The notes under the pieces: model-generated
The model's database searches: none
Told to the model about the DNA's origin: nothing
The model's input: only the letters and a program-made list of their open reading frames with translations
Translations under genes and position numbers: made by a program
Assembly (NCBI RefSeq): GCF_000340795.1
Contig: NC_020294.1
Span: forward strand, 62,001-126,000
Length of the DNA stretch: 64,000 nucleotides
From: Candidatus Kinetoplastibacterium desouzaii TCC079E
GTDB taxonomy: Bacteria > Pseudomonadota > Gammaproteobacteria > Burkholderiales > Burkholderiaceae_B
Direction: 5' to 3'
Part shown: piece after piece, positions 9,560 to 19,698 of the stretch
Layout of the letters: each line of letters opens with the position of its first letter
How positions within the stretch are numbered: the first letter of the stretch is position 1

Positions 9560-10816
9560 ATGTTACCTGTTCCTATTGTTATCGGCTTAAATTATTTGTC
9601 AGCTCCGTTAGAAGTTCGTGAAAGAATGAGTTTGTCTGATGATTTGGTAATCAAAACTTTATCTAATTTATATTCACAGTACGGCAATAAAATCGAGGTT
9701 GTTATCTTATCTACATGTAATCGTTCTGACTTATATTGCTACGCTCATCTTAGCATGATGGAAAATTTATTTTTATCGTTTGCTAAATTAAGCAATATTG
9801 ATCCAGAAACATTTCGTAAGTATTTTTATTTTTATTCTGGTGTTGATTCGATAAGACATATATTTAACGTGTCTAGTGGATTGGATTCCATGGTGTTAGG
9901 TGAGTCACAAATTTTAGGGCAAATGAAAAATGCTTTTTGTTTATCTAAGAAAACTGGATGTATTGGTATTTTTTTTCATCGTTTGTTTCAGGATGCTTTT
10001 TCTATAGCTAAAGTTATTCGTACTAAAACTGATATAGGGCGAAATTCTGTATCTATTGCATCAACTTGTTTGCGTTTAGTTAAGAATCGTATAGGTAATT
10101 TAGAGAATTCTAAAATTTTATTTATAGGCGCTGGTGAGATGATAGATCTTTGTGTAAATCATTTTCTTACAGCAAAACCTAAAAGCGTAACTATAGTAAA
10201 TAGGACTTTAGAAAGATCTAAAAAATTAGCTGATAAATTCTCTGTAAATGTTATTCCTTTTGAGGATCTACTTGGTGTTTTTACTGATTTTGATGTTGTT
10301 ATTTCATGTACAGCAAGTCTAGATTATATAATAAGTATTAGTGATCTAAATACAGATCATATAGAAGATATGATTATAATAGATTTGGCTGTTCCTAGAG
10401 ATATAGATCCCGCAATAGGGAATTTATCAGGAGTTCATTTATATGCTATTGATGATTTATCTGGAATGATAAATGAAGCTGTTAAATCTCGTCTTGATTC
10501 AGTTCCGAGGGCTGGGATTATGATAGAAGATAGAATTAAAATTTTTATGACTTGGGCTTATCAAAGAAGATATGCTTCTATGATAACTGCTTTTTTTATG
10601 AGAGTAGAAAGTATAAAATTAGACGAAATAGAAAAAGCAAAGAAGATGATAATGCAAAAAGGTATTTGTTCAGAAGATGTTCTGAATATTACAGTTGATA
10701 GATTATTAAAAAAACTGAGTCATTCTATTATAGTTGCTTTGAAAAGCACTAGCAAAGAAAATTCTAAACATGTAGATGATTATTTTTATAGAGTTCTAGA
10801 AGATCTCAAAAGATAA
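9560..10816 (+). CDS. hemA: Glutamyl-tRNA reductase
   Basis: HemA reduces glutamyl-tRNA with NADPH to glutamate-1-semialdehyde, the committed step of C5-pathway tetrapyrrole synthesis. The catalytic cysteine is C53 in STCNRSDLY. Further family blocks are SGLDSMVLGESQILGQMK (about residues 110-127), the NADPH-binding FIGAGEM (about 190) and a C-terminal helical dimerisation region. At 418 residues it matches E. coli (418). The ATG start sits in an AT-rich leader without a good Shine-Dalgarno. hemA leads the hemA-prfA-prmC-grxD series on one strand, a standard betaproteobacterial operon. Confidence 0.95.
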   Translation: MLPVPIVIGLNYLSAPLEVRERMSLSDDLVIKTLSNLYSQYGNKIEVVILSTCNRSDLYCYAHLSMMENLFLSFAKLSNIDPETFRKYFYFYSGVDSIRHIFNVSSGLDSMVLGESQILGQMKNAFCLSKKTGCIGIFFHRLFQDAFSIAKVIRTKTDIGRNSVSIASTCLRLVKNRIGNLENSKILFIGAGEMIDLCVNHFLTAKPKSVTIVNRTLERSKKLADKFSVNVIPFEDLLGVFTDFDVVISCTASLDYIISISDLNTDHIEDMIIIDLAVPRDIDPAIGNLSGVHLYAIDDLSGMINEAVKSRLDSVPRAGIMIEDRIKIFMTWAYQRRYASMITAFFMRVESIKLDEIEKAKKMIMQKGICSEDVLNITVDRLLKKLSHSIIVALKSTSKENSKHVDDYFYRVLEDLKR

Positions 10817-10852
10817 TGGTTGTTTTTATTTTATTAAAGTTGAAGCTATTTT

Positions 10853-11929
10853 ATGAAATTATCAATGCGAAAGCGTTTGGAAGATTTATCTGATCGCTTA
10901 AAAGAGATTGATTTGATGCTTGCTGATTCAGCGGTATTTAGTAATATTGAAGAATTCCGTAAATTATCGTGTGAAAGATCTGAAATAGAACCTGTTGTAA
11001 AGAAATTTTCTGAGTTCTTATCGGTAGAGTTTGCTATTCTTAATGCACAAGATATTCTTGCTGATCCTGATTTGAAAGATTTGGCTGAGGAGGAAATTAA
11101 ATTTAACAAAAAGAATTTAGTGGAATTAGAAAATTCATTACAATTGTTGTTGATTCCTAAAGATCCTAATGATGATCGTAGTTTTTTTCTTGAAATCAGA
11201 GCTGGTACAGGTGGTGATGAGAGTGCACTATTTTCTTCTGATTTATTGAGAATGTATATTCGTTATGCTGAACAGAAAGGATGGAGAGTTGAATTAATTT
11301 CAGAGAGTGTTTCGGATTTTGGCGGATATAAAGAGGTTATTATTAGAATAGACGGACATGGTGCTTATTCTCATTTGAAATTTGAATCTGGTGGTCACAG
11401 GGTACAAAGGGTTCCAGATACAGAAACTCAGGGAAGAATTCATACTTCTGCTTGTACAGTAGCTGTAATGTTGGAGGCAGATGCTGTTAATGATGTGTCA
11501 ATAAATAGTAGTGATATTAGAATTGATACTTTTAGAGCAAGTGGAGCAGGAGGTCAGCATATCAACAAAACAGATTCTGCTGTTAGAATTACACATTTGC
11601 CTACTGGGCTTGTAGTAGAGTGTCAGGATGATCGTTCACAGCATAGGAATAAAGATAAAGCAATGAAAGTTTTAGCTGCTAGATTAAAGGATAAAGAGAT
11701 ACGTGAACTGCAAAATAAAGAAGCTGCTGAACGAAAAGGTCTAATTGGCTCTGGAGATAGATCAGAACGTATTAGAACTTATAATTTTCCTCAAAATAGA
11801 ATAACTGATCATAGAATTAATTTAACTTTATATAAATTATCTCAAATTATGGAAGGTGATATGAGTGAATTAATAGGCTCATTATTATCAGAATACCAAG
11901 CTGAACAGTTAGCAAATCTTAATTTATAG
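10853..11929 (+). CDS. prfA: Peptide chain release factor 1
   Basis: RF1 recognises UAG and UAA in the ribosomal A site and triggers peptide release. The catalytic GGQ is at residues 233-235 ([13 protein letters not shown]), the same numbering as E. coli, and the 358-residue length is normal (360). The stop-codon recognition tripeptide at 188-190 reads Pro-Asp-Thr ([15 protein letters not shown]), where RF1 usually has Pro-Ala-Thr or Pro-Val-Thr. The middle position is the variable one, so function is probably kept, but it is unusual. The next gene, prmC, methylates the GGQ glutamine. An alternative ATG lies four codons in. Confidence 0.96.
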   Translation: MKLSMRKRLEDLSDRLKEIDLMLADSAVFSNIEEFRKLSCERSEIEPVVKKFSEFLSVEFAILNAQDILADPDLKDLAEEEIKFNKKNLVELENSLQLLLIPKDPNDDRSFFLEIRAGTGGDESALFSSDLLRMYIRYAEQKGWRVELISESVSDFGGYKEVIIRIDGHGAYSHLKFESGGHRVQRVPDTETQGRIHTSACTVAVMLEADAVNDVSINSSDIRIDTFRASGAGGQHINKTDSAVRITHLPTGLVVECQDDRSQHRNKDKAMKVLAARLKDKEIRELQNKEAAERKGLIGSGDRSERIRTYNFPQNRITDHRINLTLYKLSQIMEGDMSELIGSLLSEYQAEQLANLNL

Positions 11930-11939
11930 ATTATGAGTT

Positions 11940-12758
11940 ATGGTCTCTATTGAAGAATTGATTGAGAGTAGTGCTATCCCTAGGATGGAAGTAATGATTT
12001 TGCTTGAGCATCTTTTGAAGAAAAGTAGAACGTGGATGATAGCTCATGATTCTTATTTAATATCTAGTAGTGTATTAAATCATTATATGAGATTAGTAAA
12101 AAGAAGGTTAGATGGAGAGCCTATAGCCTATTTAACAGGTCAAAAAGAATTTATGGGTTATAACTTCTTTGTAAATAAAGATGTTCTTGTTCCAAGACCA
12201 GAAACAGAACTATTAGTAGAACATTCTTTAAATATTATAAAAAAATATAAGAAAATTCCTAGAATAATAGATCTAGGTGTAGGTTGTGGAGCTATAGCAA
12301 TATCTATTTATTTATATCGACAAGATTCTTATGTTGTTGGTTGTGATATAAGTAATAATGCCTTACTTGTAGCGGAGAAAAATATGAAAGCCTTAAAGGC
12401 TTCAATTAATTTGCTACAAAGCAATTGGTTTGATTCCATAAGTAAACAAGAAAAGTTTGATGTGATAGTTGCTAATCCTCCGTATATTGCTAAGTATGAT
12501 GATCATCTTAAAAAAGGAGGGTTGATTTTTGAGCCTGAGCATGCTCTGACAGATGGTTCAATAGATGGATTAGGAAGTATTCGTATTATAGTAAGAGATT
12601 CTATTAACCATATGAGAGAAGGTTCGTCTTTGTGGATTGAACATGGATGGAATCAAGCTCAACAAGTAAGATATATAATGAATAATTATGGTTTTAGAGA
12701 TATAGTGAGTCTATGTGATTTATCTTCTATTGAAAGAGTTACAGGTGGTTTTATTTAG
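11940..12758 (+). CDS. prmC: Release factor glutamine methyltransferase
   Basis: PrmC (HemK) uses SAM to methylate the glutamine of the GGQ motif in RF1 and RF2. Visible features are the substrate-facing NPPY loop (VIVANPPYIAKYD, about residues 180-192), the SAM-binding motif I IIDLGVGCGAIAISIY (about 110-125), and VLVPRPETELLVE just before it. At 272 residues it is normal (E. coli 277). It starts 10 bases after the prfA stop, so the enzyme and its substrate are coexpressed. Confidence 0.95.
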   Translation: MVSIEELIESSAIPRMEVMILLEHLLKKSRTWMIAHDSYLISSSVLNHYMRLVKRRLDGEPIAYLTGQKEFMGYNFFVNKDVLVPRPETELLVEHSLNIIKKYKKIPRIIDLGVGCGAIAISIYLYRQDSYVVGCDISNNALLVAEKNMKALKASINLLQSNWFDSISKQEKFDVIVANPPYIAKYDDHLKKGGLIFEPEHALTDGSIDGLGSIRIIVRDSINHMREGSSLWIEHGWNQAQQVRYIMNNYGFRDIVSLCDLSSIERVTGGFI

Positions 12759-12789
12759 TTTTTATTAAATTTAAATTGAATGGTACTAT

Positions 12790-13122
12790 ATGAAAAATAT
12801 AAAAGAAGTACTTGATGAGATAATTACTCATAATTCTGTAGTTTTATTTATGAAGGGTTCTATTAATTTCCCTCTTTGTGGTTTCTCTGGTAAGGCTGTA
12901 AAGTTATTGCGTAACTGTGGGGTTTCTAATATTTATTGTGTGAATGTTTTAGAGGATGATAGAATTCGTCAAGGGATAAAAGATTACTCTAATTGGCCTA
13001 CTATTCCACAGTTGTATATTAATAGTGAATTTATAGGTGGAGTGGATATTATGTCAGAATTATACGATAATGGTGAGCTGAAAAACATTCTTAATAGTGT
13101 CAAGAATGAAAATCAAGAATAG
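12790..13122 (+). CDS. grxD: Monothiol glutaredoxin (Grx4 type)
   Basis: A 110-residue CGFS-type glutaredoxin; the active-site Cys is C30 in FPLCGFSGKAV. The glutathione-binding WPTIPQLYI and GGVDIM blocks are in place. CGFS glutaredoxins bind a glutathione-ligated [2Fe-2S] cluster and take part in Fe-S delivery, which fits a genome that keeps gshA, mrp and Fe-S enzymes such as IlvD and MiaB. It is last in the hemA-prfA-prmC series, 31 bases after prmC. Confidence 0.95.
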   Translation: MKNIKEVLDEIITHNSVVLFMKGSINFPLCGFSGKAVKLLRNCGVSNIYCVNVLEDDRIRQGIKDYSNWPTIPQLYINSEFIGGVDIMSELYDNGELKNILNSVKNENQE

Positions 13123-13185
13123 ATATTTATTAGTTAGATAACATAGTTAATAGCATTTAAAGTAGAGATTTTTTATTTTTAAATG

Positions 13186-13215
13186 TTTTAGTGATTACAA
13201 TTGTAATCACTAAAA
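13186..13215. repeat. 30-base perfect palindrome between convergent genes
   Basis: TTTTAGTGATTACAA at 13186-13200 is followed directly by its exact reverse complement at 13201-13215. It lies between the ends of grxD (+) and the carbonic anhydrase gene (-). As RNA it would fold into a stem of about 13 base pairs with a small loop from either strand. The arms begin with T and end with A, the opposite of a classic bidirectional terminator, and no T-tract follows on either side. Terminator or binding site are both possible. Confidence 0.6.
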
Positions 13216-13239
13216 CTTAATATTAAGAGGTAAAAACTA

Positions 13240-13872
13240 CTATTTATTAGAAATAAAATTATTGGTATTATTATTTTTTATAAAAAGTTCTCCTGTGGAA
13301 ATTAAAAAATATGCTCCATGCACTTGGATATCTTTATTTTTTATTCTTTCTTTTATTGATGGGAATGTTAGTAGATTGCTAATACTATGTTCTACTACTG
13401 CTAGTTCTAGTTTTTTTGCAGTCTCGTAATTATATACATTCCCTATATTTAGTTTTTCTGAAACAGATGTGATTTGAGACATCCATTTCCCTATAAAATC
13501 TACTTGGCTCAAAGGTTTATTGTTTTCGACAAATGATTTTATGCCGCCACATGATTCATGTCCAAGAACTACTATATGTTTTATTCCTAGTGCATTAACC
13601 GCAAATTCTATTGCTGCACTAGTACCATGATATGATGAGTTAGTATCGTCCTCATAAGGAGGAACTAAGTTTGCTACATTACGAACAACAAACATTTCTC
13701 CAGGTTTTGAGTCAAATATTAACTCAGGTGATACTCTAGAATCACAGCATCCTATTATCATTATTTCTGGATTCTGTCCAGATTCTGCTAGTTCTTTATA
13801 CCTGCTTTTCTCACTATTGAGTCTACCATTTTTGAAAGATAGATAACCTTGTGATAATCTTTTAGGAAACAT
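13240..13872 (-). CDS. can: Beta-class carbonic anhydrase
   Basis: It interconverts CO2 and bicarbonate with a zinc ion. Zinc ligands and catalytic residues are visible: C42 with D44 and R46 in GCCDSRVSPE, then H105 and C108 in LGHESCGG. The 210-residue length is usual (E. coli Can 220). The upstream gene on the same strand is ppc, whose substrate is bicarbonate, so the pairing makes metabolic sense. A hairpin lies between the two genes. Confidence 0.95.
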   Translation of the reverse strand: MFPKRLSQGYLSFKNGRLNSEKSRYKELAESGQNPEIMIIGCCDSRVSPELIFDSKPGEMFVVRNVANLVPPYEDDTNSSYHGTSAAIEFAVNALGIKHIVVLGHESCGGIKSFVENNKPLSQVDFIGKWMSQITSVSEKLNIGNVYNYETAKKLELAVVEHSISNLLTFPSIKERIKNKDIQVHGAYFLISTGELFIKNNNTNNFISNK

Positions 13873-13954
13873 ATTTATTTTAATATAATTGTTTAATGAA
13901 ATTAATTCTCTATTTTGCGAATAATCTTGGTTTGTTTTTTTTTGCTTAAAGCAT

Positions 13955-14001
13955 ACAATTAAATCTACTAAGTATATTACTACTTAACTAGATTTAATTG
14001 T
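13955..14001 (-). terminator. Long hairpin between ppc and can
   Basis: Arms ACAATTAAATCTA (13955-13967) and TAGATTTAATTGT (13989-14001) are exact complements. Between them TAAGTA (13969-13974) and TACTTA (13981-13986) also pair, giving a stem of about 19 base pairs. It lies 18 bases past the ppc stop on the reverse strand and could end ppc transcription. The bases after it on that strand are not T-rich, so mRNA-end protection or attenuation into can is equally possible. Confidence 0.45.
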
Positions 14002-14018
14002 AATTTATTAATAAATTA

Positions 14019-16844
14019 TCAACCAGAATTTCTTAAACCTGCAGATATCCCATTTATTGTTAGGTGTATTGCTCGTTGAATTTGTTCTTTTTCAGCACTT
14101 GGCAAATCATTCTGTTTGTCTCTATAACGACGAATTAATTCTATTTGTAAGAAATTCAAAGGATCTATAAAAACAAAACGTTCATGTAAAGCAGCTAACA
14201 AATTTGGATTGTCCTCTAATAATTCTCTTTGGGTTATTAGTCTGAGCATATTTATAGTTTTATGATGTTCATTGGTTATTTTGTTAAATATACTTGTTCT
14301 TAATTTCTGATTTTTCACAAGTTCTGAGTAAGAAGATGCTATTTTCAGATTTGATTTGGCTAGTACCATTTCAATATTAGACAATAATGTTTTAAAAGCA
14401 GGCCACTCTTCTGTCATGGATTTTAATTCATGTAGACGTTCTAATTTAGATTTTTTTGTTATTTTACTACCGTATTCTAGATACTCTTCAATAGCTGAGC
14501 CAACCCCATACCAACTTGTAAGCATAAGTCTACATTGTGCCCATGAAAAACTCCATGGAATAGCTCTTAGATCTTCTATATTTTGATTCTTACTGCGAGA
14601 TGCTGGTCTTGATCCAATATTTAATTCAGCTATTTCATTGATGGGAGTTGATGAGAAAAAATACTCTGCAAAACCAGTATTATCATAGACTAGATCTCGA
14701 TAAGTTTTTTGTGCGTATTCAGACATGAAAGACATAATATGTCCATATTTCTTTACATATAGGTCTTCTTGAGTGCTTATTTTCCTATCAATACATAAAC
14801 TAGATTCTAGTGTGGCTGATAATAATAATTCTAAATGCCATTTTCCTATGTCTTCATTATTATATTTGCCTTGAATTACTTCTCCTTGTTCCGTTAATCT
14901 AATTTGTCCAGCTACTGTTCCTGGAGGTTGAGATAATATTGCATCAAAGCTAGAACCTCCTCCTCGGCCAACTGAGCCTCCTCTACCATGAAATAGTCTA
15001 AGTTTTATATTTCTGGAATTAAATACATTAACTAGATCTCTTTCTGTTTGATATAGAGCCCAATTAGATGTTAGGAATCCACCATCTTTATTGCTGTCAG
15101 AATATCCTAACATTACTTCTTGCGTGTTGTGTTGAGTTTCTTTAATTATTGTTCTGACTTCTGGTATATCTAACCAGTCACCCATTATTTTAGAACTGTT
15201 TTGTAGATCATTAATAGTTTCGAATAATGGTACTACCATTAATCCATTATCTTGTTTAAGATTATTAGAGAGTGATGGAATTAATCCAGTTTCTTTTTGT
15301 AGCAAAAGAATTTCCAGCAAGTCACTTAGACTTTCCGTATGTGAAACTATTGTGTTTTGTATCGTTTTTTCACCAAAATTGGATCTTATTTCTGCTGCTG
15401 TTTTTAAAATATTTAATTCTTTGTTTGTTTCTTCACTGTATTGTGTCCAGGGAGATATTAGTGGTCTATTGTTATTTATCTCTTTCTTGAGAATTACTAT
15501 TTTTATATTTTCGTCTAATTCTGAATATTTATTTTTTCCTTCTAAATATACACCAGCTTTCTGAAAAAGTTCTTCGATAACTCTCTCATGTACATCTGAA
15601 TTTTGTCTTAGATCTAATGTGGTTAAATGAAACCCAAAAATTTTAATAGATTGTAATAAATTCTTTAGTCTAAGAATGGTTATAGTATTACCATTATTAT
15701 TATTTAATGATTTGTATATAATAGTTAAATCTTTATATAACTCTTCTGAATTCAAGTATGCATGAGCTGGGAGAGAGTTTCTTCTTGCTAGATTGCGTCC
15801 AATGAGTTTTTCTGATGTTGATGCTAATCTTGCATAAATACCTATTAAAGCACGTCTATAAGGTTCGTCTACTAAGTGTGGAGAGGAATCATTGCTTCTG
15901 TTAGCAAGAAATAATAATTCGTCATCTACTCTTGTGAGTAATGTGCTAATAGATAGTTCTTTTTTTAAGGAATAAATTTCTTTTAGGTAATGTTCTATTA
16001 TTATTGTGGATTGTCTTATAACAGCTTGTTTAAGAGTTTTTTCATCTACATATGGATTACCATCCCTATCTCCACCTATCCAACTTCCCATTCTTAGAAA
16101 AGGATAGATTGGGTCAGAATAAATAATTTTATTGTATTTAGAATTAATTATATTTGAGAGGTCATTATATAGTTTTGGAATTGCATGTAGGAATGTGCTT
16201 TTATAGTATGATAGCGCGTTTTCTATTTCATCTTCTACTGTCAATCTTGAATATCTAAGAATTCTAGTTTGCCATAAAGTTGTTATATATCCAGTTAATT
16301 CTGAGTTTTCGTCACTTTGTTGATTATTTATTTGGGGAAAAGATCTATTGGAAAGTTTATGAGCTATTTTCCAATGAGTATCTAAAATACTTCTGCGTTG
16401 TATTTCTGTTGGATGGGCAGTTAGAACTGGCATTATACAAGAATCTTCTATTAATGCTACAATTTCAGATGCGCTAACATTATGACTATCTAGTTTTTTT
16501 ACAGCGTGTTCTAGACTTCCTCTTTTTGGATTGTCAATATCAGATCTATATTTTGTTCTTCTATTTTGATCTAAGTCTTCGGCTATGTTTAATAATTGTA
16601 GAAAATATCCAAATGCTCTAGCAACTATATTGGGATCATTACCTTCTAGTTCGTTAATTAATTTTTCTAAAGGTTCATTATCATTTGGTTTGTTTTTTTT
16701 TACTTCTGCAGTTACTTTACGTATGTTTTCTACTATATTAGAAATTCTTTTACCTTCACAGTTTTGTATAACTGATTTTAGTATGTTTTCTAGTAGATTT
16801 ATTTCGAATTGCAATTGTGTTTTTTGCTTCATGTCAGAGTTCAT
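14019..16844 (-). CDS. ppc: Phosphoenolpyruvate carboxylase
   Basis: Ppc makes oxaloacetate from PEP and bicarbonate, refilling the TCA cycle and feeding aspartate-family amino acids. At 941 residues it is slightly longer than E. coli (883). Signatures: the catalytic-histidine block LTAHPTEIQRRS, the tetrapeptide region GSWIGGDRDGNP, SNKDGGFLTSNWALY, and the glycine-rich catalytic loop FHGRGGSVGRGGG. The C-terminus ends GISAGLRNSG, close to the usual GIAAGMRNTG. It is divergent from queC. ATGs at 16844 and 16832 are both possible starts. Confidence 0.96.
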   Translation of the reverse strand: MNSDMKQKTQLQFEINLLENILKSVIQNCEGKRISNIVENIRKVTAEVKKNKPNDNEPLEKLINELEGNDPNIVARAFGYFLQLLNIAEDLDQNRRTKYRSDIDNPKRGSLEHAVKKLDSHNVSASEIVALIEDSCIMPVLTAHPTEIQRRSILDTHWKIAHKLSNRSFPQINNQQSDENSELTGYITTLWQTRILRYSRLTVEDEIENALSYYKSTFLHAIPKLYNDLSNIINSKYNKIIYSDPIYPFLRMGSWIGGDRDGNPYVDEKTLKQAVIRQSTIIIEHYLKEIYSLKKELSISTLLTRVDDELLFLANRSNDSSPHLVDEPYRRALIGIYARLASTSEKLIGRNLARRNSLPAHAYLNSEELYKDLTIIYKSLNNNNGNTITILRLKNLLQSIKIFGFHLTTLDLRQNSDVHERVIEELFQKAGVYLEGKNKYSELDENIKIVILKKEINNNRPLISPWTQYSEETNKELNILKTAAEIRSNFGEKTIQNTIVSHTESLSDLLEILLLQKETGLIPSLSNNLKQDNGLMVVPLFETINDLQNSSKIMGDWLDIPEVRTIIKETQHNTQEVMLGYSDSNKDGGFLTSNWALYQTERDLVNVFNSRNIKLRLFHGRGGSVGRGGGSSFDAILSQPPGTVAGQIRLTEQGEVIQGKYNNEDIGKWHLELLLSATLESSLCIDRKISTQEDLYVKKYGHIMSFMSEYAQKTYRDLVYDNTGFAEYFFSSTPINEIAELNIGSRPASRSKNQNIEDLRAIPWSFSWAQCRLMLTSWYGVGSAIEEYLEYGSKITKKSKLERLHELKSMTEEWPAFKTLLSNIEMVLAKSNLKIASSYSELVKNQKLRTSIFNKITNEHHKTINMLRLITQRELLEDNPNLLAALHERFVFIDPLNFLQIELIRRYRDKQNDLPSAEKEQIQRAIHLTINGISAGLRNSG

Positions 16845-16898
16845 TTTTAACCATTAAATAAATTTAATTAAAATTATGGATTTCTTATTACTGTTATC

Positions 16899-16927
16899 TT
16901 GACATAATAATATTCTATATGAGAATA
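16899..16927 (+). promoter_or_regulatory. Possible promoter for queC
   Basis: A perfect TTGACA lies at 16899-16904 in the 142-base gap between divergent ppc and queC. At a 17-base spacing the -10 position holds AGAATA, a weak match. The -35 is striking in this AT-rich setting, but the call is tentative. Confidence 0.3.
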
Positions 16928-16986
16928 AATATTTTCAAATATTGGTAAATATTATTTAAACGTATATTTTGTAATAAAAGGTAAAT

Positions 16987-17691
16987 ATGATAAATCATAA
17001 CAATAAGGCACTAGTTCTTTTCTCAGGAGGTCAAGATTCTACAACTTGTTTGGCTTGGGCTTTAGAAACATATGAAAAAGTTGAAACAATTTCTTTTTAT
17101 TATGGTCAGAGACATGATATAGAACTAACTTCTAGATTAAGTGTTCTTAATTCTATTAGATCTAGTTTCCCTAAATGGGATAAGAAATTAGGTGCAGATC
17201 ATTTGATAGAAGTTGATTTTATTAAAAATTTTTTTAATACAGCATTAACAAATGATTTAGTTATTGAAAATACCAATGACATGCCTAATACTTTTGTTCC
17301 AGGAAGAAATTTATTGTTTTTTACTATTGCTGCTGCTTTTGGATACAAGTCTGATTTTAATGTTATAGTTGGAGGAATGAGTGAAACAGATTTTTCTGGA
17401 TATCCAGATTGCCGTGATAGTACCATTAAATCACAGCAAGTTACATTAACTTTAGGACTAGAAAAAAATATTATTTTAGAAACACCATTAATGTGGAAAA
17501 ATAAGTCTCAAGTTTGGGATTTTGCCAAAAATATTGGAGGAGATGCTCTAATAGAAATTATTGTTAAATATACTCATACTTGTTACATTGGTAATCATTA
17601 TGATTTTCATTCTTGGGGATATGGTTGCGGAGATTGTCCTGCTTGTGTTTTACGTAAAAATGGTTGGGAAAATTGGATTAATGTAGAATAA
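16987..17691 (+). CDS. queC: 7-cyano-7-deazaguanine synthase
   Basis: QueC converts 7-carboxy-7-deazaguanine to preQ0 with ATP and ammonia, on the way to queuosine in tRNA. The PP-loop is [11 protein letters not shown] at about residues 12-22. The C-terminal zinc cysteines are visible in CYIGNHYDF, then [14 protein letters not shown]. At 234 residues it matches E. coli (231). It stands alone here; no other que gene is in the window. Confidence 0.95.
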   Translation: MINHNNKALVLFSGGQDSTTCLAWALETYEKVETISFYYGQRHDIELTSRLSVLNSIRSSFPKWDKKLGADHLIEVDFIKNFFNTALTNDLVIENTNDMPNTFVPGRNLLFFTIAAAFGYKSDFNVIVGGMSETDFSGYPDCRDSTIKSQQVTLTLGLEKNIILETPLMWKNKSQVWDFAKNIGGDALIEIIVKYTHTCYIGNHYDFHSWGYGCGDCPACVLRKNGWENWINVE

Positions 17692-17764
17692 TATACATTG
17701 GTTTAGGTTTTCTTATTTATTTTTAATTATTTATATACAATTTATTTTAGAGTTTAAATATATT

Positions 17765-19624
17765 ATGCCACATTATCGTTCTAGAACTTCTACTTATGGT
17801 CGAAACATGGCTGGTGCACGTGCTTTGTGGCGCGCTACCGGAATGAAAGATGGTGATTTTGGGAAACCAATTATTGCTGTTGTTAATTCTTTTTCCCAAT
17901 TTGTTCCTGGTCATGTTCATTTGCGAAATTTAGGTATGCTAGTAGCAAAAGAAATTGAAGCTAATGGCGGTGTTGCTAAAGAATTCAACACTATAGCTAT
18001 AGATGATGGAATTGCTATGGGTCATGGTGGTATGTTGTATTCTTTACCGTCTAGAGAACTAATAGCTGATTCAGTAGAGTATGTTGTAAATGCTCATTGT
18101 GCTGATGCAATGGTCTGTATTTCAAATTGCGATAAAATTACTCCAGGTATGTTAATGGCGTCTATGCGCTTAAACATTCCAACAATTTTTGTTTCTGGTG
18201 GTCCTATGGAGGCCGGCAAAATTACTTCTGTTGTCAATAATGTCATAAAGAAAATAGACCTTGTAGATGCTATGATTGTAGCTGGTGATCCTAGCGTTAG
18301 CGACGAAATAGTTGCAGAAACAGAAAGAATGGCATGTCAAACATGTGGATCTTGTTCTGGTATGTTTACTGCAAACTCTATGAATTGTCTGACAGAGGTA
18401 ATTGGGTTGGCTATTCCTGGGAATGGTACTTTATTAGCAACACATTCAAAACGCAAAACTCTTTTTGAATCAGCTGGTCGTCTGATAGTTGAATTATGTA
18501 AGCGTTATTATGATCAAGATGATAGTTCTATTTTGCCAAGGAGTATAGCTAACAAGAAGTCTTTTGAGAATGCTATGGCTTTAGATGTTGCTATGGGTGG
18601 ATCTACGAATACAGTATTACACTTATTAGCAGCTGCCAAAGAAGCTGAGGTGGATTTTACTATGAGTGATATAGATAGAATCTCTCGTCATGTTCCTTGT
18701 TTGTGTAAATCTGCTCCAGCTACAGATAAATATCATATAGAAGATGTACACAGAGCTGGTGGTGTTATGGGTATACTTGGTGAATTGGCTCGTGCTAATT
18801 TATTAGATTTATCTGTTAAGAATATAAATGGAGCTTCTTTAGGAGATATTATAAAAAAATGGGATTTAGCAGATTCTCCTACGGAAGAGGTTAAAAAATT
18901 TTATAAGGCAGCTCCGGGAGGTATTCGTACTACAGAGGCATTTAGTCAAAATAATTATTTTAATGATTTAGATGTTGATCGCATATCGGGATGTATTCGT
19001 AATATAGAAAATGCTTATTCTAAAGACGGTGGATTGGCAGTTTTATATGGGAATATAGCTGAAAATGGTTGTATTGTTAAAACAGCTGGAGTTGATGAGT
19101 CACAGTTGGTTTTTAGAGGTAAAGCTCGTGTTTTTGAAAGTCAGGAATCTGCTGTTGATGCTATTTTGGGTGATGATATAAGACCTGGAGATTTAGTTGT
19201 AATTAGATATGAAGGTCCTAAAGGAGGTCCAGGTATGCAGGAAATGCTATACCCAACTTCATATTTGAAATCAAAGGGTCTTGGGAAAACATGTGCTTTA
19301 TTTACTGATGGTAGATTTTCTGGTGGATCATCTGGATTGGTTATAGGTCATGCTTCTCCAGAAGCTGCTGAGGGTGGTAATATTGCTTTAATAGAAAACG
19401 GAGATAGTATTTCTATAGATATTCCTAACAGAAAGATAGATTTGTTAGTTGATAGCGTAGAGTTGTCTCGTAGGCGTAATTCAATGTTATTGAAGGGTGA
19501 AAAAGCATGGAAGCCTTTAAATAGAGAACGTTTTGTTTCTAATGCATTAAAGGCTTATGCCGCTTTAGCAACTTCTGCTGATTGTGGTGCAGTTCGTGAT
19601 ATATCTAAATTAGATAAATCGTAG
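17765..19624 (+). CDS. ilvD: Dihydroxy-acid dehydratase
   Basis: IlvD dehydrates dihydroxy-isovalerate and dihydroxy-methylvalerate to the keto acids for valine and isoleucine. Likely Fe-S cysteines are C122 ([12 protein letters not shown]) and C191/C194/C197 ([11 protein letters not shown]). The C-terminal [19 protein letters not shown] block is intact. At 619 residues it is the long form (E. coli 616). ilvD stands alone between queC and a permease and is followed by a strong terminator-like hairpin. Branched-chain synthesis is shared with the host in trypanosomatid symbioses, so retention is expected if that assignment is right. Confidence 0.96.
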   Translation: MPHYRSRTSTYGRNMAGARALWRATGMKDGDFGKPIIAVVNSFSQFVPGHVHLRNLGMLVAKEIEANGGVAKEFNTIAIDDGIAMGHGGMLYSLPSRELIADSVEYVVNAHCADAMVCISNCDKITPGMLMASMRLNIPTIFVSGGPMEAGKITSVVNNVIKKIDLVDAMIVAGDPSVSDEIVAETERMACQTCGSCSGMFTANSMNCLTEVIGLAIPGNGTLLATHSKRKTLFESAGRLIVELCKRYYDQDDSSILPRSIANKKSFENAMALDVAMGGSTNTVLHLLAAAKEAEVDFTMSDIDRISRHVPCLCKSAPATDKYHIEDVHRAGGVMGILGELARANLLDLSVKNINGASLGDIIKKWDLADSPTEEVKKFYKAAPGGIRTTEAFSQNNYFNDLDVDRISGCIRNIENAYSKDGGLAVLYGNIAENGCIVKTAGVDESQLVFRGKARVFESQESAVDAILGDDIRPGDLVVIRYEGPKGGPGMQEMLYPTSYLKSKGLGKTCALFTDGRFSGGSSGLVIGHASPEAAEGGNIALIENGDSISIDIPNRKIDLLVDSVELSRRRNSMLLKGEKAWKPLNRERFVSNALKAYAALATSADCGAVRDISKLDKS

Positions 19625-19633
19625 TTGATAAAT

Positions 19634-19670
19634 AATATTAGTATCGTATATTAAATACGATACTAATATT
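19634..19670 (+). terminator. Hairpin terminator candidate after ilvD
   Basis: AATATTAGTATCGTAT (19634-19649) and its exact complement (19655-19670) form a 16-base-pair stem with a 5-base loop, starting 10 bases after the ilvD stop. The sequence after it is T/A-mixed, so it is a good structural but imperfect intrinsic terminator. Confidence 0.65.
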
Positions 19671-19698
19671 TTATAAAAATTTTCTTAATTGTTTCTTT

